From assembly GCA_000442125.1 (NCBI GenBank), contig KE546985.1, positions 372,001 through 436,000 on the forward strand: a stretch of 64,000 nt of DNA, given 5' to 3'. Under the pieces are notes generated by a model, which made no database searches, was not told the DNA's origin, and saw nothing but the letters and a program-made list of their open reading frames with translations. The DNA comes from Opeltia flavorubescens. Lineage: Eukaryota; Ascomycota; Lecanoromycetes; Teloschistales; Teloschistaceae. Below, piece after piece: positions 1 through 15,560 of the stretch. Position 1 is the first letter of the stretch, and each line of letters begins with the position of its first letter. Position numbers and translations under genes: made by a program.

Positions 1-3000
1 GTATTATACTTTTTAATAAAATTAATTTTAATTAATTATAAAATTTATAATAATAAGTTTATATTTTTTAATAATTAAAGTATAATTTATAAAAATTTTC
101 TATTTTTTTAACTATATCTAGCTAATAATATTTTCTATAAATAAAATTCTCTATTTTATTCCGTTTTAAAATTATTATAATTTATATAAAAAATTATTTT
201 CTTTTATTATTAGATTATTAGGTATATAAATCGCTAGATTTTTTAAAATAATTTATTTTTTTTAATCTTTTATTTAAAAAAATCTTTTTAATTAATAGTA
301 AATTTTTAATATTTTTCCTTTTTAATAATAAAAGGGTTTTTTTATTAAAATTTAAAAAACTATTCTACTATAAATAATTATATATTTAAAAAAAATTATT
401 TCGATTAAATAATTTATTAAATTAATAGCTAAAAATTTATAAAATTTAAAATTTTTTTTTATTTACAAATTCTTTTTAATTTTTATAAATAGCGAGAGTA
501 TTTATAATAATTATATTATTTAATTATACCGTTAAAATTATTATAAATTTAATTATTTTAAATATTTTATTTTTTTTTTATAATTTAAACTAAGAGTTTT
601 TATTATAAAATTTATTTTATAAAATAAATAGGAAATTATTATTATTATTTTTATTATTATTAGATTTTATAATATTAGATTTTTTAAATAATATATTAAT
701 TAAATTTAACAAATCTTTTAAATATTTTATATAAAAATTAATATAATTAGTTTTTTTTACCTATTATATTTATTTTATAATAAACTTTTTTAAAATTATA
801 AAATATTTAAAGTTAATATAGTTTATAATTATAAAAATTATTTTTTTAATTTTTTATAAATAATATCGCTAATTTTAAAAGCTTAATATTATAATATAAA
901 GCTTTTTATTATATATATTTTAGTAAAATTTTATATTTTTAAATTTATAGCTAAAAAATACTATTAAATACTAGTATAAACTTTTTTCTAGTTTTAAATT
1001 AAAAATCCCCCCTATTTTACGCTTTAATATATCTATTCTTATATAAATTTTAGTATTTATACTATAATACTATAAAATAGGGGTTAAAATAAAAATTTTT
1101 TTTAATTTTTTAAAAATTTTTTATACTTTTTTAAACTAAATAAATTTAAATTTAATTTATCTTCTTTTATATTTTATATTAAATTGGTTAAAAGAATAGT
1201 TATTTATAAAAAACCTTTTATAAATCGCCTATAAAATTCTATAAATTTTAAAAATATTAAAATATTTTTTATATTTTTTAATACTAGCTATTTATTTATA
1301 ACCTCGATTTTTAAAAATTTTATACAAATTTTTTACTAACTTACTATAAAATTTAAAAAATATTTATAATTAAAAATATATTTTAATAGTTTTATATATA
1401 AATAATACTTTAATAAAGCTTTAATAACTATATAAATATATTTTTAAAATAGATTAATATATTATTTAAATAGATTATATAAAATAAATCTAGATAAAAT
1501 TATAATCTTTTATTAATATATAATTAGAATATAATAAAAATATTTATAAAATTAAATAGTAAAATTTAATATTCAAACTATTTATAGTAAATTCGAAATA
1601 TAATTTTCTATTTATTTTTTTATCTAATTTAAATATAATAATAAATATTATAAATATCGATTTTAATAAATCGTTTTATATATATAAATCTATCTAAAAT
1701 TTCTAATAATAAAAAAAAAATATTTATTTTTAATAAAAATTTTATTAAAATTTTTAATAATAATTTTATTAAACTTTTTATAATTTATATATAGTAATAC
1801 TATTATTTACCTTTTTAATAAATAATACTAGTATTTTAATTAAATTATTTAAAGGTTTTATCTAGCTTTTAATTTATATATTAATAAAGTAATTTCGAAT
1901 TACCGCTAATTTATCTAGTAATATATTATAAATTAGGCCTATTTTTAATTATTTATCTAGTTTTAAATTTATAAAGTATTTTATCTAATTATATATATTT
2001 AAATTATTAGTAAATTCTTTTAAATAAAACTCTATTAAACTTTATAAAGCCGGCGGAATTTTAGAATTTTTAGCCTATATTATACTATACCTCGCGATTT
2101 TTAAAATAATTATATCTATTTTTAAATTAAATATTAATTAATAAAAATATATAATTTATATATTATTACTTTTATTTATTATTAGTATTATTAATTTAAT
2201 AAATTTTTTTATAATATAAATACTAACCTAATTTAATACCGTTTTATAAATAATAAAAATATTTTTATAAATTTATTTCTAATTTTATTAATAAATATTA
2301 AAATCCATTTTTATTAATTAAAAATAGCTTAAAATTATATAATATTTATATATATTTATTATATAGTAATTTTTTTTTAATTTTTTTTTACTTTATAATT
2401 ATCTATTAAATTTATATTTAATAGGTAGAAATTATAAAATAGAATCTAATAACTATTTACCGTTTTAATTTATTTTAAAACTATTTAATCTTTAAATAAA
2501 AAAATTTTTTAATAAATATTTATAAAAAAAATATTTTTTTTATATTAAAATTAATTAAATAATAAACTATTTAAAGTTTTATAAAAGTATTAATATATTA
2601 AAAAACCTTTATAATAAATATTTACCGTTAAATTATAGGTAGTTTTAGTATAATAGTAATATATATTAAAATTCTTTTTTTTTTTTATATTCTTTTTCCT
2701 TTATTATATTTTTTTTATTTTTCTATAAATTTAAAGTATATAATCTTATTTATTTTATATTTTTTAATTTTATAAATTTAATATTTTATTTTTAATATTA
2801 TTTTTTTATATTTTTTTAAATATTTAATTAAATTTTAACTATTATTTTTACTGTATTTTAAATCTTTTTTTTTTTTATAAATTTTTCCTTCGATTATTTT
2901 ATTTAAAAAATTAGATATTTTTATTAAATATTTTATACTCTAATTTAAATATAATATTTATTTTTTATAAATATAATTTTAATATAATATATTAAAAGAA

Positions 3001-6000
3001 TTTAATAAATTTTTAATTTTTTAAAATATTATAATATTTTATTATTAATTCGTTTATTTACTTTAATTTATAAATAAAAAATTTTTATAAATTTATTCAT
3101 TAAATAATTTAAAATATTATATTATTATTATAAATATTAATTAAATATTAATATTAATTATAACTTTAGTTATTTTATAAATTCTAATCGGGCTTTTATT
3201 TATATATTCCGGATTGTTAAATTATTAAATATATTTTTATAAAATTTAGTAAAAATATTTTTAATAAATAATTTTTTTTAAATACTTAATAGTTTAATTT
3301 AATTATATTAATAAATTCTAAATTTATTACTAGATCTAAAAATTATTTAATAAATTTTTTCTTTTTTAATAAAAAAATCTTTCTATAAAATATTAATAAA
3401 TTTTTTATAATTAATAAACTATTATATTAAAGCTTTATATTTAGTATATAGCTATTTATTAAATATTTTCGATTTTTCTTTTTAATATTTAAAAAAAATT
3501 AGTAATATTTATCGCTATATTATTTTTAATAATTTATATTAGTTTTCAATTTAATAATTTATAAATAAATTTTTAATAATTTATTTTTTAATTCTAGTTT
3601 TTAGATATAAAATCGAGCTTATAATATTTATATTTTAGTTTTTTCTTTTAATAGAATCGATTCGTTAAAGGTTCCGTTTATTTAATTATCTACTATTTTA
3701 ATATTTTTTTTACTAGATAAAACTTCGTTTATTAAATTATTTTTATTATTTCCACCCGGGATTTTAAATAGATTTTATTTACTATTACTAAATTTTATAA
3801 TTCGATTTTTTTATAAAGTCTCCGGCTATTTTAAAATCTATATATAAGGTTTTTTTCTTTAAATTTCTCTCGCTATTTTATTAGGTAACTTCTTATAATT
3901 AAAAAGTAAATAAAATTATAAAATCGCTAGATAAACCGTTTATAAATCTCGAGTTAATAAAATTATATAATAGAATATAAAAAACGTTTATCTAGATAAT
4001 AATAGAATTAATTACTAAAAAATTAGTAGTTTAAAGCCCGCAGGGTTTTTATTAAATATAAACGCTATTTATATTAAATATAGCTCTATTTTTTGCGAAT
4101 TTTATACTCGCTGGGCTTCCGGTTTTATAATTACTAAAATATACCTATAAAAGCTACTAGAATATATTTTTTTTAATTTAGTAAAAGTTTTTAGTTATTA
4201 TATTTTAGCTAATTATATTATAGAAATTCTATATTTTACTCGCTTTTTCTTTTATACTTTAATATATATTTTTAAAAATTATATCTAATTAATTAATTTA
4301 ATTAAATATTTGAATATTCGAATTGGAAAAAAATAAAACGTTTATAATTATATATAATATTATTTATATAATATATATTAGCTAAATTTATAGAATATAA
4401 TAATATATATTTTAAATACTTTTTTTATTATAGATTATCTATTTATATAATTCAAAAATAAAATATATATTTTATAATATTTTTTTTATAGATAATATCT
4501 TTTAAAATTATACTTCGCGTAGTTTTTTATTATATAATATAACTCTTTTTTATATTTAGATTATAAGTTTTCGTTATTTTTTCCATCGTTATTTCTATTA
4601 TAATTTATTTATATCGTTTAATTATATAGTTTTTAATTATTTTAAATAATAAAAGCTTTTTTTTAATATTATTTTTATAAACTCGCTAGCGCTTTTTTAA
4701 TATTATACTAGATTTAGTAGTATTTTAAAGCCGTTTTTTAGCTTATTATTATACTAAAAGATCGAAAATAACGAGAATTTATTTGATATCTAGTAAAGAA
4801 ATATCGCTATTATTACTAGAATCGCTAGAGTTTATATTTATATTTAAATAAACGATCTCGCGATTACTAATAATAGATTTTAGAGATTTTACTTATAAAT
4901 ATATATAAATTTTTATCGCTTTTATTAAATTTTCTATTTTTATTAATAATATCGAAAAAATTAGAATAAATACTAGAAATAATATTTAGCTAATTAATTT
5001 CGCCAATATTATTTATAAATAGTATTGAATAGCGAGGCCGCTTAAATTTCAAGAAATAATAGTATTAATATAAATAGATATTTCTAAACGATAAAACGTT
5101 ATACTTTTTAAATATTAACTAGATTATTTCCGCAATTTTATACCTATATAATAGATTTATCGTTTTTTTAAAAATTCTAATATACGGGGGCAGTATTTAA
5201 TTTTTTTATAAATTTTTTAGCTATAAAATACTATTAAAAAACCTTTTTATACGCTATAAATAAGATTTTAAAATTAAAAATCCAGAAAATAGATATAGAA
5301 AGTTTAGTTAAAATATATTTTATCGCCTATATAATATTTTAATAGTAAATAACCACCTAGTTAGTAATTATTAAAGCGATTTTCTTTATTATTATATATA
5401 AATCGCCTATAAAAAGCTCGAGACAATTTTTTAATAATATATATCCTTTTTAATATAATTAATATTATAACTTCTATATATAGTATACAATCGGTAAAAT
5501 ATTTAATAATTTTATTTATATATAAATTTATTTATAAATAATAAATATAGCGTATTAATTAGAGGTATTTATATTAATATTTTTCTATAAATCTTTATTA
5601 AATATATACTAATTTATTTAAAAATTTCGTATAAAAAACTTTTTTTTATATTTTTATAAATATATTTAGCTTTTTTTTAAATAGTATATATTTAATTGTA
5701 TATTTTATAATATTTTTATTTATCTGTTAAATATATAAAAAATATATAATATAGAAAAAAATAATCTAGAAAACGTTTTCTAAAGTTTTATTAATATTAG
5801 TAATAATAACTATTAAATCGGGAATATTATAGACTTTTTAATAAAAATATTTTAATTAAATAAAAATCTAATAATAATTTCTTTTTATTAAAAAAAAATA
5901 GAAACGCTATTATAAATAATAAATATAAAATAGTAATTTTCTATAAAATAATAAAAAATAATCGGAATTTATTATATTTATAAGTATAATCTATAATTAA

Positions 6001-9000
6001 AATCTTGTAATTTTTCTCTAATAGAAGTAGTAATTTCTTATAGATAAAAAATAAATATATTAATTAGTTTAATTTATTCGTTTTTATTTAAAAAAACTTA
6101 TTATTTTTATTGTTTTCGCTATTAATAGACTCTTTAATTAATATTTATATAGATATAAAACCGCTGAAAACTTTTTATTTAATTTTATATTTTTATTTTA
6201 AATATCTATTTTACAAATAAAAAGTCTTTTTTTTTTATCGGCTATATCGCGAAAAGCGGTAAAAATTTAATTTGGTCAAGCGTTTAATTTAATAAAGCGT
6301 TTAATCTTATTAAAAATATTTTTTATTATTTTATTATAATAATAAATAATAAAGTTTTTAAATTTAAAGAATTTTTAATTGTATTTTCTATTTTATATAA
6401 AAAGCTATTATCGATTATTTAATTTTTTTTTATAACCGTATAAATATTAAATAAATAATTATATTTATTTATAGCGATTTCGCGATAAATTTCTCTATTA
6501 AATATATAAATACCGCTTTTAAAATATTAGAAATCTATTTTAAAAATTTCGCTATTATACAATTTAAAACGTTTAATTCGTATTATATATTTGTATTTTT
6601 TTATCTAGTTATTAATAAAGATAATAAACGTATTAAAACTATTAAAAATATAAATAATAAATAATAATAAAAGCTATATAATATTTAGAAAAGTAAAAAT
6701 TTTAATAAAAAATATATTTAATAGATATATAAATAGTATATAAGTTTAATAATATTAACGGAATAAATATAAATTTTTATATTATAATCAGCTAATTTAT
6801 TATAATTTAAGAAATTTATATCCAAAATAAAAGAAATAAATTTTAGTATAATATCTAAATATATTTTAGTAATAAAAAGGGGGTTTAATAGTAATTCGTG
6901 AGGATTCGAGACTTATTTCCCTAATAATATTATAAAAAACCTAATTAATTAATTTATTTCTAATTTTTTTAAAATTAAAAAAAAATTTAAAATAAACTAA
7001 TTTTATATATATAGCTAGTATATTATAATATAAAAATATCGATCGAAAAAATATAAATATCGCTTTATATTTAAAAAATAAAAACGAGATTTTATTGTAA
7101 TATAATAATTAATCGAGTATAAATAAAAAATTTTCTAAATATATAAAAATTATATATTTTCAAATATTTCGGCGAAAGAAAAAAATATAATTAAATTTTA
7201 TATCGGCGAACAATTTTATTTTTTTATAAAATTTAGGCTTTTTAGAAAATATAAAATTATAAATAAATAATAAAATATAAACTTTTATTCCAGAAAAAAA
7301 ATTAATAAAAATTATAATATTAAAAAAATTTATTCAAAAATTAAAGTATTTAAATCGATTATTATTAATTTTTTTATATAAAAAACTAATCGCGGTATAA
7401 TATAAAACTTTCGATATTATTAAAATCTTATTTTATAAATTTTATATTAGCGGAAAAATTAGCAAATATATTTATATCTATAAATAAATATTATAGCGAG
7501 CAAATAATAAATAAATTATTGATTTTTATAAAATTATTATTTTAAGAATATATTAGTTTTAAATATAAAAAAATTAATAAAATATTTTAATTATTGATAT
7601 TATTTAAAAAAATTATATTTTTCGGCTATTTCTTTTTATTTAAAATAAAATAAGTCTATAAAATAAATAATATTTTAATATTTTTTTTTATAAAAAAATT
7701 TATATTATAAATTAAAAAAATTAATATTTATAATAAAAATACTAAATAAAATTATTAAAAGATATTATAATAATTTAAAATATTTAAATATTAATTAAAT
7801 TTTCTTAAAATATAATTATTTATAAGTTTTATAATAGTTTTTATTATTTATAAAACTTTAAAAACTTTTATAATTTTTATTAAGTTTAGAATTTCTAAAT
7901 ATCTTTATCGATATTTATAAATTTTTATAATATATATTGATTTTATCGATATATAAATTTTTATAAAATTTATAAATATATATATATAATTTAAAAAAGA
8001 TTAAAAATAATTAAAATACTTTTAATAAAATCTTTATAATAGAAATAATAAGAATTTAAACTTTTATAATTATTATAAACTTATATAATCTAGAATTTTA
8101 AAAACTAGAAATAAATATTATTAAATATTTAAAAACTTCTAGTAATAATATATTAAAATAAATATTAAAAAAGTTATAAATTTTTTAAAAAAAATATAAA
8201 AATAAAAAACGAATTAGTTAAAAAATATATAAAAAATATCTAGTATAAAAAATTCAAAATTTAAATTATTTATATAAAGAATTATTTAAATAAATAAAAA
8301 AAGTTTTCTATAATAAATTTAGTAATATTAAAATTTAATTAATTATAGAAATTATAAAATATAATTCTATAATAATTTTATAAATATTTTTTAATATATT
8401 AAAAAAATATAGAAATTAAAATTAAATACTAATAATAAATAGTTTAAATTATAATTATAATTGATTAGAATATTAAATAATATAAATTTTAGATATTATT
8501 TTTAAAAGATATAGCAGTAGAATAGAAACTATAATAGCGAATTAGAAATTCTAAAAAATATATATTTTTATAGATATATATCTAGTTTTTTTAATATTAA
8601 ATATATTCTTTTAAATTTAATTCCTATCGAAAATATAAAAAACAATCTTTTTAAAAAAATTTAAATTAAAATATTAGTAAATTAATTATTTATAAATAAA
8701 TATTAAAATCTTTTTTAATTTTTTATTGAATATTTATATATAAATTATTATTAAATATCGATTTATTTAATTAATCTACAAATTAATAATTTTTAATTGA
8801 ATAATTAATATTTTTACTATTATAAATAATAAAAATAGTATTTATTTTATTTATTTTAATTTAAAATATTTTTAAAATATATTTTTACATAAACTATTTT
8901 TTAGATATTTTTTATTAAATTTTTATATTTTATTTTAAAAATAAAAAATAGTAATATTAATTTTTAATTAAATATATAATTTAAATTTTTGTTTTTAATA

Positions 9001-12000
9001 TTAAAATTATAAATAGAAATTATATATCAAATATTTTAAATATCGATTTAATCGATAATTATTTAATTTAAAAAATTAATTATAGTATAAAAATATCGGA
9101 TTATTTTTTTTAATAAATTATTAGTATTTATCGATTAAATTAAATTTATAACGGTTAATAATTAAGATTATCTAAAAAATATATTATAAAATATTTAAAA
9201 TAATATAATTTAATATTTTATTAACTGATTAATAATAAATTAAATAATTTTAAAAACTAAAATTATTTAAAAATACAAGAAATTAATCAAAAATACAAGA
9301 AATTAATTAAATAAAAGAATATATTTAATAATATAATTTTAAATTTGATAAACTACTTATTATAATTTTAAAATAATTTTTTTATAAAAATAAATAATAA
9401 TAAATCAATAATTCGGTTGAAATAATTATAAATAAATTATATAATTAAATAAATACTATAAATATTATTAAATTGATAATAGAAATATATTTAATTTAAA
9501 TCGATAATAAAAAAATAATTAGTTTTAATAATAATTATAATATAAAAATTTAAATAATTAATTAAAGAAATTTCTAGTATTTATTATTAAAAATCGGAAA
9601 TTTAGATTTTTTAATATAATAGCTAGTATATTATATTAAAATCAAATAATTAATTAAATATCTATAAATATTATTAAATTTAAATATTTTATAGCAATAA
9701 TTTTTTTTATATAAAATTATTTAATTAGAATTATATTTAATTTATTAATTTTAAAATAAAAAAATATATTTTAGTATTAATATAATTTATTAATATATTT
9801 AAAATTGTTTTAATAAAAAAAGATTATTATATATTATAAATTCTTTTATTAATATAATAAATTTATTAAAATTTATTTTTTTATTTTATTTAAAATTATA
9901 AATTATATAGTAATATTTTATATATAATACTTTTCTATAATAAATATATAAGACAATAAATTAAATTTAAAATATATAAAATTATAGATTAAATTTATCG
10001 AAAATTTATTATAAATATTAATAGTTATATTATTAATAATAAATATAGTTTTTTATATTTATAATAAAAGAAATTATATATAGATAATTATAAATAAATA
10101 CAATAAATAAAATATTATAAAATATTTACAATATTTTTTATATAAAACTATTTATTATTTAAAAATTAATAGTTTTTAATAATAATTAATTATATTTAAT
10201 TTTATATTAATAAATTATATTTTTTTTTCAATTATAAAAAAATAATAATCGCAATTTAAATATTATATTATTTTTTAATATAAAATAAATTTATATTTTT
10301 TATATTATATAATTTATAATTATATTAAAATCTTTTTATATTTAAAAAATTTTTTATTTCTAGTTTTTTTTTTGAAAATTATCGAAATAAAATTTAATTT
10401 TATTTATAATTTTATAAATTATAATATTCGGGCTATTCGATTAATATTTATTAAATTAGAAATAAATATATTTGAATTTCGAAAACTAATAAATAGAATT
10501 TATAAAATTTATTTCGAAATAATAGATTTTTAAAATTAAATTTAATTTTAAACTATAATTATTTTTTTATTCTATTAATATTTTTTATATTAAAATATTT
10601 ATTATTATTAATAATAGTAAATAGTTTAATTTCAATTACCGATAATTTAAAAAATTTAATCAAAAATAAAAAATAATAAAAATATTATAATCGATTTAAA
10701 TAATAATTAATCGTTAATTTTATAAATTACTTTTATTTACAATTTACCGGATATATTTATTTTTAAAATCTAGAAATAGCAGATTTTTACACGAGATTAA
10801 AATTTTTTTAACCTGTATTTAGCTTTTAAATTTGCGTCTAGCCGAATAAATCGATTGTTTATCGATAATTTAATAATAATAATATATAGATATTAATTAT
10901 TTAATAAATTTTATTTAATTAAATATTAATATATAATTTCAGAAAAAAATAGCAATTTTATTAATATTAGTTTATATTAAAAATAATTATTAAAATTAAA
11001 ATTATATTATAAAATAATTTATAAAAATATTATATAATTTTTTATATTTATAAATTTTTTAAAACAGCTATTTTACAAATAAATTAGTTTTTTCTATAAT
11101 AATTATCGAATTTTTTATTTTAATACTATTTATTTTAATTTTCTATTAATATTTTATATTTTTCAAATTAATTAAATCTTAAAATTATTTTATTTAAATT
11201 TTTTAAGAAAAAATTTATAATAATAAATTTAATTTAAAAATATTAATAAATTATATAGATTATTAATAATAATATTAAATTTATATATAGATAATTTTTT
11301 ATATTTTTAATCAAATTTAATTGAAATTTTTATAATAATAAAAACTATATATATAAATTTTAATATTAATATAAAAAATAAATTTTCCAAATATCGATAT
11401 TAATTTAATAATTTTCTATTTTTTAAAATAATTAAATCGTTTGTATTTAATTAAAAGAATCAATTAATATAATATTAATAATATATATAAATTAAATCTA
11501 TTTATTTAATATAAATTATTGAAATTAATAAATTCTTGAATTTTAAAAAAATATAATAAAATTAAATAATAGTTTTATTAAAAATTGGTTTTAAAAAATA
11601 TAATTATTATTTCAACTAGTTTATATTATAAATATATNGCTAGTTAAATTTAATAAAATATATAAATAAAGTTTAAATTCTAATAAATATTATTATTTTT
11701 CTATTTTAATTTAATATAATCGTTTTTAAAAATTATAATAGATTTTTATAATAATTTTATTTTTAATAAAAATAAAGAATATAATTATAAATATCGATAT
11801 AATTATTTTAACCATATAATATTTAATAAAAATTTTTTTTATTATAAAATATTTACTAAATTTTATTATAAAAAATTTCAAAGAAAATATAATTATATAA
11901 TTTTATTTATAAAAGTTTAATTTATTATTTTATACAAAAATCCAGCTTTAATAATATATTTCGCGATAACTAGAAATTAAATTTAAAAATTTCTATTAAA

Positions 12001-13480
12001 TAAATCAATAAAAAAACTAAAATTTAGAAAAAATATTAAAAATAAAAAATTTAAATTATTTAAAATATTATTGAATTTATTAATTTATTTTAAATTTATA
12101 ATAATTTTTCCGTTTAATATTAATTTTAATTTTAGATTTTAACTATTTAATATTTTTTTATCTATTATCGAATTAAATATACTAGATATTTTTAGAAATA
12201 AATATTTATAAACTAATTATTAAAAATAAATTAATTATTTATTAAATTCTTTTTATAATCTATAGCGTTTTTTAATAATATTATTCTATTAAAATACTTT
12301 AAAAATTTTAATAAATTAGTATTATATTAAATATATTTAATAATATTTTATTTAAATATATATAATTTATTTTTTAAAATTTTCAATTATAAAATAATCT
12401 ATTATTTATATTATTTTTTTTTAAAATTTAAATTAGATAATTTATTATATATTTATTAAATTTTTTTTTAAATTATTTTTTTTAATTTATATATTAATTT
12501 TAATTGATTTCAATAATTTTAAATATTAAAAATTTAATATAAAAAGTTTTATATAATTTTAAAATCGATAATAAAATAAAAAAACTTTAAAATTTTAAAA
12601 TTACAATTATATAAAATTAAATTATTCGAAAATTATAATAATAATTCTAATATATTAAAATTTATAAATTCTTTTTTAAAATTATTTAATAATTTAAATT
12701 TTATAATTTATTATTTTATTTATTATAAAAAATTTATTAAATATTAATAATATATATTAATATTTTATATTAATATTTTATATTTATATTATATATTAAT
12801 ATTATATATTAATATTATATATTAATATTATATATTAATATTATATATTAATATTATATATTAATATTATATATTAATATTATATATTATTATTATATAT
12901 TTATAAATATATTAGACTTTTAAACGAAAATTCTAAAATTATTTCTAAATATATTTTATTTTATAATTTATAATTTATTTTAAATTATTAAAATAATTTT
13001 AATTATAAAATCTTAAATATTATTTAAATTTTAAAATTTTAATTCAAATTTTAATAATAAATTTTTTTTTAAAAAATTTAAAATAAATATATTTAAATAA
13101 AATTTAAAATTAAAAAAACTAATTTAATTAATAAAATTCTAATTAATAAAAATTTCAAATATATTATATTCTATAAATATTTTTTTTATTTTAAAAATAT
13201 AGAAAATTTAATTATTAAACTATATAATATACAAATAATTAATATTATAATTATTAATCTAATAATATATATAAAACGCGATAAATTTTTATATATATAA
13301 TAATCCCGGGTAGATTTATAACAATTTTCAAATTATTTATTTCTATTTTAAAAATATTATATTTAAAATTATAAATATAATTTAAAATAATTTTTAATTT
13401 AAAAATATATTAAATAATAATTTATTTATTTTAACTAATAATATATTAAAATATATTAATTATTTATATATATTTTTTAA
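1..13480. other. AT-rich RIP-degraded block 1, no gene
   Basis: Almost pure A/T with TpA dominant. The few C and G bases sit mainly in CpG, CpT or CpC, while CpA and TpG are nearly absent. No open frame of gene size survives on either strand. Patches near 3.6-5.6 kb and 6.2-6.3 kb keep somewhat more C/G and may be younger or less mutated repeat copies, but I could not recognise a transposase or reverse transcriptase there. There is one ambiguous base (N) at 11638. Reading this as RIP-mutated repeats is inference from composition and from the identified gypsy relics in the other two blocks. Confidence 0.8.
12788..12892. repeat. 13-bp AT-only tandem repeat, about 8 copies
   Basis: The 13-base unit TTAATATTATATA repeats head to tail about eight times, almost perfectly, and is flanked by looser variants of the same motif on the left. 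It contains only A and T, so RIP cannot change it further. This may explain why it stayed regular while the surrounding sequence decayed. No function is implied. Confidence 0.85.
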
Positions 13481-14480
13481 AAAAATAAATAGCCTTTAAT
13501 TATTTGCTTTCGTCTAGAATAAATTAAATCAAAGCTATTTATACGCGTCGGAATAGATTAAATTTTAAAATAGATTTTAGCAAATTTTAAAAATTTAAAA
13601 TAATCCCGTTAGTTTTTTTAGCGCTAGAAGCTAATACTAACGCGCTAGATTCTAATATAAGCTAGACCTATACAAAAACTATATTTTCTATTTATATTAT
13701 TTTTCTATAGCTTTTATAGTTTTCTAGATATTTAAAATATACTAACGCGGTTTTTTCTTCAAGTCCGTAAAACGCGGCCTCGTTTCGACAAGGAGCTGTC
13801 TAATAATTCAATAAATGCAACAAATCAACGGCCTTATTCCTCTTTTTATTGGGGCTCTTCGGAGACCGTTTATAGATTTTTAACTCGTATAGCGCCATAA
13901 AGTTTGCTTGCCCTCTACGCATGTATTTACGGATATGCTTCAGGTATAAAAGACCAAGGAACCCCGAGCCCTAGTAATATCTATCGATCCCTTTTTTACC
14001 GCGGATAACCCGCGCGATAGCGGGTATTATATCTATTTCTGGCTGCAGACTCTATTTACAGGATATCGTGGGGAATTTACATCTAATATAAAGTTTCAAC
14101 CGATGTATAGGACGTTATCAGACTCAAGCTTCGTTTATACTATTTTAACCAGGCGCTCCCAAACCGTCCCCCCGACCAATAGGGCAGAAGTCCAGCATTT
14201 GCCGTCGATCTGACCATCGCCCCATCTGGTCCTTAGACGCTGTAGCAGGATTTTATGTTGGCAGAAGCGGTTGCAAACCTATCCGCTGCTCTTACTTTGC
14301 CATGACGAACCGATTCCAAAATCGTTGGTGACTCCTTGGCTGATATGGATCTTATATGCCGTAAAAAGTCCTACTTGCTATCTTGAGAATTTCCCCCGTT
14401 TCTATGGAAGCGTATATGCGATACCTCTAGATTCAATACTATAACGGTGACCGTACCCAATCGGCTCGCCCGGAATCGCG
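13481..14480. other. Transition from AT-rich block to island 1, no gene
   Basis: Base composition climbs over a few hundred bases, roughly 13490-13800, from RIP-like to ordinary. The first kilobase of normal composition carries no open frame worth calling on either strand. Nothing else was recognised here. Confidence 0.6.
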
Positions 14481-14489
14481 TTGACTTTG

Positions 14490-15560
14490 CTATACTACAT
14501 TAGGCTGATCCCTTGGAATCCCGGTTCTGCCGCGAATAAAGTCGCGAGAATCCTCTTGCCGCCTGATATCCCGGCCCACTGGAGAGACAATGCATGGAAA
14601 CATCTGTCCGGTAGCGTAAGGTGGGTTTGCAGATTCGAGATTGAGAGAGGCGTCCGGGTCCGCTGTGGTCTTTATTTTCAAGTCGGCAGTTACTATCTTG
14701 ACCTTCCAAAGATGGTTCATGACCAGACGGTGCCTTCTCTTCAGGTATCCACAGCCGCCACACAAGCAAAGACATCCGATGCCAGTATGGCTCGCGATCC
14801 ATCACGGGCTTCAAGCCTGTGATCACCCGCGGATTCATCCACATCCTTCAGCAGAAAACCCTCTCCGGCCGCTGCTGTCAGGTTCGCTGGTTTGACGAGG
14901 ACATACGTAATTCGTGGTTGAGAAGTCGATGACCGTATCGCTCTCACGCGATGAAGTGCCATGTCCACGGCCGAGGATGATTCATTCGACCGTGATACTT
15001 GCGAGCAAAGCTGATTACGGAAGCAGTCTCCTCTGGTGTCGTGACCAGCGCAATAACGCCCTCGAGATACCAGTAGGTTGCGTATGGCCGGTTCAGCTTG
15101 ACGAGAGTTCTCCAGCTGAAAGCTCTGTCCTCTGTAGTCTTACACTACCTTTCGAGCCAAAATCTCACCACCCTTCGACGCGGCTTTCTGTTGGTCTTTG
15201 ATGGAGTAAAGGAGGGCAGTATTCCAAGCATGGTGAACAGTGATTGGTTAGTCTTATACTAGCATGGGGAATTCCCGATCACTCGACTTCTCTTATCGAA
15301 ACTTTTCCACGGTGTGCATGGCGCAGGGGTCAAGCGATTAGCTAGATGTCCGTTCCAATTTTGCAATCTGGTCCTTTAAATCGGCGAGCTATTGCTTCAG
15401 GCCTGCTAGCAGAAGCTGAATCTACTCTCAAAGCTCTCTTGATATCTTTGGAAGGCCCGTAGGATACTCCCGGTCGCTTGTGCTTTTCTTCAAACCCCGC
15501 AACATCCTGCGATAAGGACAGCCTTCGTTCATTTGACTCATTCAAACTTGACATTGACCT
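14490..15560 (-). pseudogene. Degraded protein-like sequence, family unknown
   Basis: The minus strand holds several coding-like pieces in different frames with no way to join them into one frame. The best is 15139-14944, about 65 codons, with a natural-looking run containing TLVKLNRPYATYWYLEG and then TTPEETASVISFARKYHG. It stops at a TGA. Another frame at 15554-15342 (70 codons) has a hydrophilic charged composition, and a third at 14765-14490 also reads as protein-like. No signature of a known family was recognised. A decayed gene is the simplest reading; a multi-intron gene that I failed to splice is the alternative. Confidence 0.22.

Noticed and set aside
1-13480. Possible mitochondrial origin of the AT-rich sequence
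   Set aside because: No mitochondrial genes or tRNAs, AT-rich DNA grades into nuclear gene islands with spliceosomal introns, and CpA-specific loss fits RIP.
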